Assembly: GCA_006386115.1 (NCBI GenBank)
Contig: VFIW01000007.1
Location: forward strand, 530,693-594,692
Source of the DNA: Globisporangium splendens
Lineage: Eukaryota > Oomycota > Peronosporomycetes > Pythiales > Pythiaceae
Length of the DNA stretch: 64,000 nt
Direction: 5' to 3'
This document shows positions 11,220 to 20,968 of the stretch, in pieces. Within the stretch, counting starts at the first letter, position 1. Each line of letters opens with the position of its first letter. The notes below the pieces were generated by a model that worked only from the letters and a program-made list of their open reading frames with translations, ran no database searches and had not been told where the DNA came from. Both the position numbers and the translations under genes were made by a program.

Positions 11220-12733
11220 TCACACGCTGTGGGCTCGCAAATGCACCTGCAAGTGCAGCGCCACGTCATCCGGATGCGAGAGGAATGGGAAATCTCCAAC
11301 ATTCTTGAGCATCGCCTAGACAAATTGACAAAATAAGTGCATAAAGCAAACTCAGTTGAGCGTGTGAGATTATGACATGTAAAAAGAGAAAACTCGACCC
11401 TAAGAGACAATCCACTTACGCGCTTGGCATTCGGGTAGCGCGCCAGTAATTGGTCGCGCACTTGCCTTGGCTGGCTTGTTTCGTCGTGGCTCTACAACGG
11501 CACAAGCCAATAATAAACGTTGAGCATATGCACTCATTCAATGACACAACAGCAAGCGACGTTGTGTACATCGATGATGGTGATTTTCTCGTCAGGTAGG
11601 CTCAGCGTCCACGTATTTGGATTGCATGGCAGACAGTTGAGGGTGAGTCTCGACGCGGCCTCCTTTTGCGATAGCTTGTCCACCTGAAAGGGACGCAGCA
11701 TGACAAGCAGTAAGAGAGAGAAAAAGCAGTGCTACGTTTGCGATAGGTAGCAAAACTTCGATCATGCGCCGGGAGACAAACCTGGTCGACCATGTAGTCG
11801 ATGGCGTGGACACAGGCAAGCGATCGCTGGCTTTCTTTCGGGAAGCTCTCGAGAATATTTCTGCACAACGCAAGGCAATTCAGAATAAACCGCTCTAATG
11901 CATATGGTACATCCACATGCGCAGTCTTCCACATACTTTTTCAAGTAGAACTCGGGCATATACGGCAACCTGGACAAAAACGTCCAAAGAAAACAAAGTG
12001 ACCCTCACTCACTCATTCCGTAGAATAGATAACCATGACGTCGAAACAACACAGATCTTCCATATCAGCGTACATTTTTACTGAGGGAACGTTGGTGCCG
12101 CAGAAACTGGTGTCGCAAAAGCCTTGGGTCATCACCAGAGACACGATTCGGTGCGGATAATGCGCCGAGTATCGCTGCGCCATTCATATTCCCAGAGGTT
12201 ATGATCAAAGTAGACGATAGACAGCAGCTACAAAATCAAATGCGTACCTGAGCCAAGTACGCGCCGAGTGAGACTCCATACACGTGGATTTCTCGTAAAT
12301 GCAACGCATTCAGGAACCGATCAAAGCTGTGGATCCATTCGTCGTGGGTCCACACAGGCGGGTGTTGCACCTATGCAATCATCCAACCAACCAACGCGAG
12401 TACAGCCTCTCAATGGCTCACGACGTATCATCCAAGCGACCCTAACAATCGTACCGCGAGCACTCGGTACCCTTTCGCGGCCAGTGCCTGCATCTGCAAG
12501 TGGAAGCAGCGGGCGGAGCCGCTCGTGCCAGGCAAACAGACCAGTGGCGGCTGCACTGCGCTGCTCCCTCCGCCTGTGCTCTGCTTGCCGCAGTCGTAGT
12601 ACTCCCACGTGTTGCCGTCGTAGGTCGTGACGCGCTGGCGTGCGACCTGCTGCAGGAACTGCTTCTCGCTGTTGGCCAGCGGGTTGCTCGCGTTCATCGC
12701 CATGGACGGATTGCTGTTGGCGATGCGGCTCAT
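11220..12733 (-). CDS. SPG21: maspardin-like alpha/beta hydrolase-fold protein
   Basis: Eight exons rebuilt from splice signals: 12733-12455, 12370-12248, 12174-12074, 11969-11937, 11860-11782, 11683-11570, 11491-11420 and 11315-11220, giving 298 residues (human maspardin is 308). Conserved landmarks fall in order across the exons: PLVCLPGTSGSARCF, the nucleophile-elbow region VYGVSLGAYLAQ, MPEFYLKK, AIDYMVDQ, ASRLTLNCLP, YPNAKR and FPFLSHPDDVALHLQVHL. Exon 4 is only 33 nt. Maspardin is an endosomal/trans-Golgi protein thought to be non-enzymatic in animals; its role in oomycetes is unknown. The donor of exon 3 (GTACGCTG) is the least certain junction. The gene is divergent from DDX31. Confidence 0.88.
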
Positions 12734-13044
12734 TTTGCTCCGTCTGCCCTAAGGTTTCTTCAATTCTGAGGAGCTCAAGGCAAGACAAATCTTTAAAGGC
12801 TGCTTCCCAAAAACCTTGAATATTGCATACAATCTGGAATCGTGCTGTGTGATAGGTTTTGTGTTCAAGCAACCTTGTGAATGTGGCGCGAAGGTAGCGT
12901 GAGTCTTGAAACGCTGTTGGTTGGGAAGGATGGTGGCATTGCAGATGCCAAAGGCGGCACTCAGTCATTAGTGGTTCAAGCGTCCTGTGTGTGTGTGTGT
13001 GTGTGCCGCGCGCACTCGATTGTTCTACGTGGAAGCAGCGTACG
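12734..13044. promoter_or_regulatory. shared upstream region of SPG21 and DDX31
   Basis: A 311-nt gap between divergent start codons, so it must carry both promoters. It contains a TG dinucleotide repeat at about 12986-13005, close to the DDX31 start. No specific factor site recognised. Confidence 0.35.
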
Positions 13045-15489
13045 ATGGAAGACGGAGGCTTTGTGCTCAACATCGCGGCGTCGTCCAGCGGCGGTGCCGG
13101 CGGCGGCCGTCCAGCGAAGAAGAAGAACTCGTTCCGCGCCAAGCAGACCGCGAAGCGCGCCAAGCTGAAAGCCAAGGGCAACAAGACGCAGAGCGCCGCG
13201 GGTCGTGTCGGTGCGAACGGATTGTCCGAGAAGCCGCACGCCAAGCCAGAGCAGAAGAGTCAGCAGCAACAGCGTACGAAGAAGCCATCGGGTGTGACTG
13301 GTGCCAAGAAGACTGAAGCACAGAGCGTAGCTGCTGTCGCGAGTGCGGACGAGAAGGAGAGAGAAGATACAAACGATATGTCGCGTTTTGACTCGGGATC
13401 GGAGTCGGAGCAGGAAACAGCAGAGGACCCAGTTGACGACAACGATAATGACGACAATGACGACGATGACGCGGAGGACAGCGATGTGAAGGACGCACAG
13501 GAGCCAACGGCACCGGCCACTACAGCTGCGACGGAGGAGAAACAGGAAGTTGATGCCGCGACAAAGGGCTTTGGCACGCGTCGCAACCCGAACAAAGCGT
13601 TGTACGATCCAGAGACGTTCACCAAAGTGCGCACTAACATCATCGACACGAGCGACGTGTTGGATGAGCCACTGGCGTCGACGTCCAGTGAAAAGATTTT
13701 CGCGGAACAAACGTTCGAGTCGATGCAGTTACACTCGCGTATTACCCAAGTGCTGAAGAGAGATGCCGTCACGAGCAACGGCTTTGGTTTTGAGCGGCCG
13801 ACGACGGTGCAAGTCAAGTCGATCCCGGCTGTGCTCTCGGGCAAAGACATTCTCGTGAAAAGTGAGACCGGTTCGGGTAAAACGCTGTCGTACTTGCTTC
13901 CGATTGTTCAGAAACTGCAGTCCATCGAGCCGCGCGTGAAGCGAGAAGACGGGTGCCTGGCGCTGATCCTGGCGCCGACGCGTGAATTGTGCCTCCAGAT
14001 TCTCGAGACCGCCAACAAGCTGATCCAGCCGTTCGTGTACCTGGTTCCAGGTACAATCATCGGTGGTGAGAAGAAGAAAGCCGAGAAAGCGCGGCTGCGC
14101 AAGGGTATTCCCATCCTCATCGCGACTCCCGGTCGTCTCGCTGACCACCTGATCAACACGCAGTCGTTCAACTACGCCAAGCTCCAGTTCCTCGTGCTGG
14201 ACGAAGCCGATCGGCTCTTGGATATGGGCTTCGAGAAGCAAATCACACAGATCCTCAGTATTATTGATACGAAGACCACCGCTAGCAGCAATAGTATTCG
14301 ACGACAGAATATCCTCGTGTCCGCGACAATCAACAGCGGTGTCCAGGAGCTGGCCAAGATGAGTCTGAAGCAACCGCTGCTGATCGATGCGGACGCTGAG
14401 TTGGCGAAAAAGAACAAGGACAATGGTGCCGCCAGCAAGCAGTCGGAGCACGAGAACTTCTCGACGCCGCACCAGTTGATGCAGCACTTCATCCTCGTGC
14501 CGGCGAAGGTACGGCTCTGCGCCTTGACGTGCTTCCTTCGCCAGGAACTGAACCATAGTGCCAACAAGGTCAAGTCCAAGATCGTCGTGTTCATGTCGAC
14601 GTGCGATGCCGTCGACTTCCACTACGCGTTGTTTGGCAAAACCGCGTGGCCAGCGAATCGGAAGAAGCAGGATGTGAACAAAGATAAAGCGGTCGAAGGC
14701 AATGCGCCTGCGGGTGAGGACGTCTCGACGTCGTTGTTTGGAAGCCACGGGAAGTTGTTCCGCTTGCACGGCAACATCCCGCAGAAGGAGCGCATGACGA
14801 CGTTCAAGGATTTCTGTCTAGCGAGCAGCGGTGTGCTGCTGTGCACGGATGTCGCAGCACGTGGTCTCAACTTGCCGACAGTGCAGTGGATCGTGCAGTA
14901 TGATCCGCCGACCGAGACGCGAGACTACGTGCATCGAGTCGGCCGTACGGCTCGTAGCGGAAACCAGGGCAGCAGTCTGTTGTTCCTCATGCCGTCCGAG
15001 TCCGAGTACCTGGACCACTTGAAAAAGCACGGGCTGACGATGGCAGCACTGAGTCTCGAGAAGACGATCGCGCGCGTCGGCAAGTACGGTGGCTTCATGA
15101 AGTCGAACAAGAAACTGCCGCACGAAGTTGTGCAGAGTGATCTGCAATTCCTTTACGACCAGACCGTGCTCGCAGACAAGGAGCTCTTTGCGCTGGCGTG
15201 CCAGGCGTTCCACTCGTTTGTGCGCAGTTACGCGACCCACACGAACGACACGCGCGCGATCTTCCACGTGCGCAGCCTGCATTTCGGACACATCGCGAAA
15301 AGTTTCGCGCTCCGCGAACCGCCGGCGTCGAGCAAAGTGCGCGAGACGGGTCGCAATGCGAAGAAGGGCACGCTGCAGAAGCGCAAGGACCGTGAGGAGA
15401 AGGAGAAGATGTTGAATGCAAAGCGCATGAAGAAGCAGCGCGAGCAGCAGCGCCACCACGCGCAGCACGTGTCGGAGTTCGCCGACTAG
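13045..15489 (+). CDS. DDX31: DEAD-box RNA helicase DDX31 / DBP7
   Basis: Single exon, 814 residues. DBP7/DDX31 is a nucleolar helicase needed for 60S ribosomal subunit assembly. The N-terminal 190 residues are basic then acidic and low in complexity. The core shows Q-motif region RPTTVQVKSIPAVL, Walker A SETGSGKT near 273, APTRELCLQ, the family-typical GGEKKKAEKARLRKG insert, TPGRLADH, DEADRLLDMGFEKQI near 386, SAT and HRVGRTARSG near 628. A conserved C-terminal extension ends in a Lys/Arg/Gln-rich tail. The ATG at 13045 (MEDGGFVLN) resembles the family start; the frame is open further upstream only through a TG repeat. Confidence 0.94.
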   Translation: MEDGGFVLNIAASSSGGAGGGRPAKKKNSFRAKQTAKRAKLKAKGNKTQSAAGRVGANGLSEKPHAKPEQKSQQQQRTKKPSGVTGAKKTEAQSVAAVASADEKEREDTNDMSRFDSGSESEQETAEDPVDDNDNDDNDDDDAEDSDVKDAQEPTAPATTAATEEKQEVDAATKGFGTRRNPNKALYDPETFTKVRTNIIDTSDVLDEPLASTSSEKIFAEQTFESMQLHSRITQVLKRDAVTSNGFGFERPTTVQVKSIPAVLSGKDILVKSETGSGKTLSYLLPIVQKLQSIEPRVKREDGCLALILAPTRELCLQILETANKLIQPFVYLVPGTIIGGEKKKAEKARLRKGIPILIATPGRLADHLINTQSFNYAKLQFLVLDEADRLLDMGFEKQITQILSIIDTKTTASSNSIRRQNILVSATINSGVQELAKMSLKQPLLIDADAELAKKNKDNGAASKQSEHENFSTPHQLMQHFILVPAKVRLCALTCFLRQELNHSANKVKSKIVVFMSTCDAVDFHYALFGKTAWPANRKKQDVNKDKAVEGNAPAGEDVSTSLFGSHGKLFRLHGNIPQKERMTTFKDFCLASSGVLLCTDVAARGLNLPTVQWIVQYDPPTETRDYVHRVGRTARSGNQGSSLLFLMPSESEYLDHLKKHGLTMAALSLEKTIARVGKYGGFMKSNKKLPHEVVQSDLQFLYDQTVLADKELFALACQAFHSFVRSYATHTNDTRAIFHVRSLHFGHIAKSFALREPPASSKVRETGRNAKKGTLQKRKDREEKEKMLNAKRMKKQREQQRHHAQHVSEFAD

Positions 15490-15848
15490 TGATCAAAAGC
15501 GGTCTTTTTTCCATTTGATATAGAGTAATACAGCCTGTTAATCCTAGTTGATTGCATGTAGTTCGGTTTTGGTGGATGCAACCTTTGCTCTTGGAGCTGT
15601 TCGTTGACCCAGGAGCTGCACAAATGAAGTGTAGCCATTCCCAGCTGCAAGTAAAGACAATACAGGAGTTTTATCCGGATGGCATACAGTACTCAATGTC
15701 GCCGGATACAAGAGTACGGTTTTAAGAGAATGCACTTAACCGGTATTTTACGGTATCCACCCATATCTGAGACGTGTGTTGTTTCCATTTTATTCTGCAT
15801 CATCGTCGCTTCTGGTTGGTTATTATTGGTTTGGATCCCATTTTGCGA
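15490..15848. other. intergenic, DDX31 to OB/CCCH gene
   Basis: About 359 nt, AT-richer, with the DDX31 3' end and the next gene's upstream region. No gene or repeat recognised; a 63-codon minus-strand frame here has no coding character. Confidence 0.45.
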
Positions 15849-17545
15849 ATGACGGATACATCACATGCATACACGAGCTTCGCGGCGCTTCGTCACGATG
15901 CCGCCACATGGAGCGAGCAACAGACTAACGAGGTATGATTGCGGCGAAGAACCGCTTTCTACGCTGCAGTGGAAGACTCCGCGCCTTGCGTGTGTGTGCT
16001 GCAAACAGCTATCGTCATTGAGCTCTAACGACAACGTCGACTTCGCAACAGGACTTGATCGTCGAGGGTCAATTGATGCATCAGCGACGCATCTCGTAAG
16101 TTCCTGTGTGTGTATATATGTGTGCTACTAATCGCACATGCCCACTCTCTGTACATTAAAAGATCCATTCTCTTGTGTGCATGCGCTTTATAGGAGGAAA
16201 TGCTCGTTCTATGACCTGGCTGAGCGTCCCGAATCCGAAACTGGAAACCAGCATAAACAACCCGAGCGACTCGAGGTGATCCTCAAGGTCATCGACGACG
16301 AGCTGTCGATCGACCAAGTGGATGCGATCCGCCATGGCTTCAATGTGGGCGACATCGTGCGCATCCACGGCTTTATCGAGAAAACTGCGGCGACTGGCGA
16401 TGAGGGACGAGGCTCGATTCTCTTGCATGCGCGCAACATGACTGCCGTGCAACCGTGGAAAGAGCTGCATCCAGGTATCCCGTTTGTGCCCACGCCCACG
16501 ATCCTAACAACTACAAAAGAAGTTGCCATACATACCGAAAAGCAGTCTGACGACGTCCAAGTTGTCTCTGAGAATGGCGCCAATAGCAGTAATAGCATTC
16601 CGCAGCCTGCAGTACCAGCAAAAGTCGTGCATTGCAAGTTCTGGATCAACTCGCGGACGTGTCAGTACGGCGACAAGTGCGAGTTGTTCCACGTAGATGA
16701 CGCAAATCTGAAAGCCGAGCGCGCGAAATGGTTGCAGGAGCGATTGCACCTCAAGCGCGTGCGCGCGAAGCACGACGACGACCCGCTGGATGCCCACGGA
16801 AAGCAGGGCAAGCAGCAGCGCGCGCAGGTGTTCGTCGATTGGCTCGTGGAGAAATTTGGAACGGAGTTCCTATGCACAGGGACCGGAGTTGTCGACGTCG
16901 CGGGCGGACGAGGCAATGTTTCCTTTGAGCTCTGGAACAAACGCAAGATTCCGTGCACACTCATTGATCCGGTGAGCTCTATTATATGTGCGATTGCCAG
17001 AGGGAGGTCATGGAGTTTGCTCATGTTTTTTATCGTCTTCATGTGTATAGCGGCCGATGAAACTCTCCAAGATGCAGTTTAAATACATGAAGAAGCTGAA
17101 CAAAGAGAAGCACGAGATCAACGACGAGCTGGTTCCTCAAAAACGCGACCTCTTCAACGTCACGACGTTCTTAGAGAACTCAGAGAACGAGGCGCTGGTC
17201 AAGAATGCATCCATCCTCGTTGGCATGCACCCGGATGAAGCAACAGACGCGATCATCGACGTCGCGATCCTGTACGACAAACCGTTCGCGCTCGTGCCTT
17301 GCTGCGTGTTTGGCCACAAGTTTCCCGATCGCGTCATGCCGAGCACAGGCAACAAAGTGGTGTCCTACGAAGATCTGGTCGCGTACTTGGCGGCCAAGCA
17401 TCCAGACATTCAACAAGCTTTTCTGCCATTTGACGGCAAAAATTTGGTGCTCTATCGACAAAGTATTGCGACTGAAGAAGAGCAAAGTAAAACCACTGAA
17501 GATGAGACCGAAAAAGGCGCCATTGTTGCTGGCATTCTGTCGTAA
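15849..17545 (+). CDS. OB-fold + CCCH zinc finger + methyltransferase-like fusion
   Basis: Four exons, 15849-15932, 16052-16095, 16194-16971 and 17051-17545, give 466 residues. Residues about 28-130 resemble the OB-fold anticodon-binding domain of class II aminoacyl-tRNA synthetases: RKCSFYDL, GDIVRIHGFIEK and LLHARNMTAVQPWKE. A single CCCH finger follows near residue 190 (C-x8-C-x5-C-x3-H within CKFWINSRTCQYGDKC). The C-terminal half has a SAM-binding glycine motif VVDVAGGRGNVSFEL, then a DPRPMKLS segment created by the last splice, then LVPCCVFGHKFPDR. This suggests an RNA-targeting methyltransferase, but no substrate can be read from sequence. Exons 1 and 2 are less certain than 3 and 4. 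The downstream gene is convergent, 144 nt away. Confidence 0.8.
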
Positions 17546-17689
17546 CTGCCTCATAAAAAAACGGTGGCAGAGGAGGTGAGAAATGGACATGCCATTAAAC
17601 TGAAAAACGCCACGTACACACCACGGTAATGCGAGCTCTTGTCATCTATTTGTTTCCTTTATAGCTGCATGAGAACCTTCTTTTCTTCC

Positions 17690-19640
17690 TCACAGCGAAT
17701 CTGTTGGCAAAGTTGTCAGTGGGAAGAATCGTAATGTGTCGGGATAGGCAACGGCAAGAACGTGTTGATGCGCATCCTTGTTGTCCTCGGAGGTGATCAA
17801 AGCCATATCCAGAGGAAGATGGTTCGTCTCTGCTTTCTGGAAGCTGGAGGACGCAGAATTCCATTCTCGTACACACTCCTTGCCCGAAAGCAACGCGACT
17901 TGGCCGTTCATCCCCAAACAAGCCCACTGGAACGCATCACCAGTTCTTGATGACATGCCGACTGGCAGGATTCGCGCAATTGGGAATGCCACCTAGAGCA
18001 TATGCAGAAACAGAGGTGAATGAAAGAAAACACGTCAGTCCATCCATTTTTCTGATTGTAGCCATGGGTACATTTCGACGTACCTCAGTCCAGACATCGA
18101 GCACGAATTGGAACTTGGAAGCAGAGTCTCGGGATGTCGTGACGCGGTAGATAATGCTGCAAAACACAAAGACAACAAGATATTAGTGGATGCAACAGCA
18201 ACAGAAAAATTAACCAAAATTGTGGACAGCGTAGCTTTAAAGCAGAAAATTATGAAGAACTGGGGAATTTGCGCGTACCCTTCTTCTCCCGCCGCCAAGA
18301 TCACATCTTCCTCAGCTGGAGTGCGTCCAGAAAACTCCGGTGAAAAGCTCGCGATCGTCGTGATCGGCGCTCGCGTGCGGATCCACGCGCACACGTTTCC
18401 CTCGTGGGTCACGGCCAAATGGCGCTGCCCCATGCTCAGCAGCGTATACGACGCCAGGGTTTTCTCCGTGTCCAGCACTTTGATGCTCGCCATCGCTTTC
18501 ACTGTGTTCAGCATAAATACACGCACAGCTTAGTCAAATGAGTCAGGTAACGAAGGTTCCAGATTTATACCGCGTGTGATGGATGCACTCTCGTACCGAG
18601 TGGCTGCGCGCTTGGCGGATAGAAGAACGCTCCCATCTCGTGCGGATCCTTCGGCGTTTCACTGGCATCCAGCCGACGCTGTGCAATCACCACCCGCAGC
18701 CAAACATCCCCATTAAAAACAGTCAGCATCACAAAGTTGCCATGAAAAATTGGACATGAGGTCGCACCTTCCACAGGACCTCGTACTGGTTCACGCCATA
18801 GAGCGAACCCAGCAGGTCCGCTGCGACGAACTGAGCTTCGTCGCCATGGCGCGCACTCAGTTGAAGCACCGCGCTCTCCAACTGCAATCGCCGGACTTCC
18901 TAATGAATACATAATACATCAAACACCCAACGCCAGAACATGCAGGGAAGCAGCGCGTAAATGACAACGACACTTGTGCATACACATATACCCATATACG
19001 CAGAGATCACGGTACCGTTTCGTTGCGGAAGAGCACCAATTCACCCGATGCGACGCCCGCGGCGACGAGAAGCGGCAAATTTTCAGCGGCAGTTGCTCTC
19101 TCGTGCGACGCGCGGCCGTCAGGAACCACACAGAGACTCTGTTATGACAAGCCACACACACACACATGCACGCGCACACCCATTCGGAGCATTCGCCGAC
19201 CATTGCACAGTCAGCCAGTCCGTCCATGGATTTTACATTGCTCTTATGAGATAATTCCTTGAGAAATGAGGAAATATAAAACATCCTCCTTCCCCATGTC
19301 GCCGTCTTCTTCAATTCCCCTTTCGCCCTGCTGCCAGGTGTGAGAGCTTTCAGAGGCTCATGGGCCATATGCACATAGAGAAAGGACCAATATCGGGGAG
19401 AAGATGGAAAATGAAAATGGAGGATAGTGTCCGTACCAGAATGGGTTCTTGGGCCGCGCGTGTCTCCCATCGAGGCACGCCCGCGAGTCGCGCTTCCTGC
19501 ACACCAGCTGCGCCATTAGCAACGGCCACCGCCTCTCCTCCGTCCAGCGCATCGTAGCAACACAGGAAGCCCTGCGCGTCGCCCACGAACACGCGACTTC
19601 CAAGTCCGAAGACGCACGTAATTTCACCGCCGCGCTGCAT
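17690..19640 (-). CDS. beta-propeller-like protein, family uncertain
   Basis: Seven exons: 19640-19437, 19138-19016, 18899-18768, 18678-18597, 18495-18279, 18156-18084 and 17992-17690, giving 377 residues in one frame. Repeated short strands of the type RVFVGDAQGFLCCYD, LLVAAGVASGELVLF, AVTHEGNVCAWI and VILAAGEEGIIYRV spaced by 50-70 residues look like blades of a WD40 or FG-GAP propeller, though WD dipeptides are scarce. It may be related to ITFG2-type propellers, but I cannot confirm that. Several introns are flanked by TG/CA-rich sequence. A further 5' exon is possible because no strong promoter signal precedes the chosen ATG. Confidence 0.6.
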
Positions 19641-20155
19641 TTTGGATGTTGCTCTGCTCTTCCTCAAAGCAGCAGGTACATGCGCATCTGATTTAACAGT
19701 TGTATCGATTATTGCAAGTTGTGATTGCAAACCTGCTCTAGTTGGACGAGAATGAGATCGAAATCGAGTGTGCACATAACATGCATTTATAGAGGTTAGT
19801 GTAAAAACTGCACTGAAGTGCGATCTTGGAAAGCTCCTGGATCTTTGCCGTGACGACAAGACGGATAGACAAGGCGTAAACGAGATGAGATGAGTTGGGA
19901 TATGTCGCTTTCACTCTATTGTGTCGTGTGCGTTATTAAATATGCTACTGCTACTGCTGTTCTCCGCCATCATGGGAGAAAATAAAAAATACAAAGTAAA
20001 ACTACCTTCTGCTGCTTAGGAACTCTTCCGTGTGCGTCTGCTCTTGTGTGTTGGTTGGTTGGTTGGTTGGTTGGATGGGGGTCTCTATGTGCGTCTATCT
20101 TGGGTGAGGCTTCTCGTCCATCGATGGCAGTGTCGTCTGTTCATACTCGACGCGC
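19641..20155. other. upstream region of propeller gene and RasGAP 3' end
   Basis: About 515 nt. It includes a perfect (TTGG)6 repeat at 20051-20074 just beyond the RasGAP stop. An open frame upstream of the propeller ATG lacks any ATG and was not used. Confidence 0.45.
20051..20074. repeat. (TTGG)6 microsatellite
   Basis: Six perfect TTGG units in the 3' flank of the RasGAP gene. Confidence 0.9.
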
Positions 20156-20968
20156 CTATCTCCAGAAACGGAACGAGAACCTGCGTTTCTGCTTCACTGG
20201 CTCGCTCGGAGTGAGGGACATGTTGCGAAGCTTGCTCGAGTTCGGGGTCGGCGGCGCGCTCTCGATATCCCACGGCTTCACACAGAGCACTTCTGCAGAC
20301 TTGGGGGACTCTTGAGGAAGCGTCGCTCGAACCTGCGGGAACTGCACCAAGAAACTCGCGACGTGAGGCTGGAAGGTAGTGATAAATACGTTGCCTTCGG
20401 CAAACTCAGGATGATTCTCACTCAACAGACTGCCGTTTAATGTGTGTTGGAGCATCTTCGCGATCTGCACGCCGGCGGGTAACGACCGCGGGGTGTGCGG
20501 TTGGAAGCCTAGAAGTTCGGGTTTGATCAACGCGGGACACAGGATACGCAGGAACAGGACACCACCAATGACAATCTTCATATCTTGTGTGCTTTCTGGG
20601 AACGCCTTCTGGAACTCCTTCAGCGCCAGCTGACAGCACGTTCGCAACACCAACGGCGCAAAGTGAAGCGCCTTCTCCAACCGCTCGATGACGCTCCGCG
20701 CGTACTCGCGCACTTGTGACGGCGACGCCGGTTTGTGGTATAATGTGGATTTCTCGCCAAACACCTCGCGCAGCACGTATCGGAAGTATGGACGGCCATG
20801 TTCGTGGCCCAACACCTTGAAAAGCATACTGAGTCCCGAGCTGTTTCGCAGGAACGCGTCCTCGCGGCCGTTCGTGTTCGCGATCTCCATTTGCACGGCG
20901 CACTCAAACTCATGCAGCTTGGGCAGATCGCTCAACGAGCGGATCCGCTCCATCTGGAACCGTTGCAT
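20156..20968 (-). CDS. RasGAP-domain protein
   Basis: Single exon, 270 residues. Most of the protein is one Ras GTPase-activating domain: LFKVLGHEHGRPYF near the start, FGEKSTLYHKP, and the diagnostic helix VLFLRILCPALIKPE, which matches the FLR-x3-PA-I/L-x-P signature of RasGAPs. The C-terminus is Ser/Pro-rich and ends in basic-aromatic KQKRRFSFRFWR, which could bind membrane. I do not see a clear arginine finger, and the protein is short for a RasGAP (usually part of a larger protein), so it could be an exon of a larger gene or a compact stand-alone form. The ATG at 20968 is the first in frame. Confidence 0.8.
   Translation of the reverse strand: MQRFQMERIRSLSDLPKLHEFECAVQMEIANTNGREDAFLRNSSGLSMLFKVLGHEHGRPYFRYVLREVFGEKSTLYHKPASPSQVREYARSVIERLEKALHFAPLVLRTCCQLALKEFQKAFPESTQDMKIVIGGVLFLRILCPALIKPELLGFQPHTPRSLPAGVQIAKMLQHTLNGSLLSENHPEFAEGNVFITTFQPHVASFLVQFPQVRATLPQESPKSAEVLCVKPWDIESAPPTPNSSKLRNMSLTPSEPVKQKRRFSFRFWR

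Noticed and set aside
12986..13005. TG repeat as a start of the DDX31 coding region
   Set aside because: Microsatellite in the leader; open frame there is incidental.
13729..14769. 346-codon minus-strand frame opposite DDX31
   Set aside because: Antisense shadow of helicase codons; no independent support.
17690..19640. Firm assignment of the propeller protein to ITFG2
   Set aside because: General propeller pattern only; no diagnostic motif seen.
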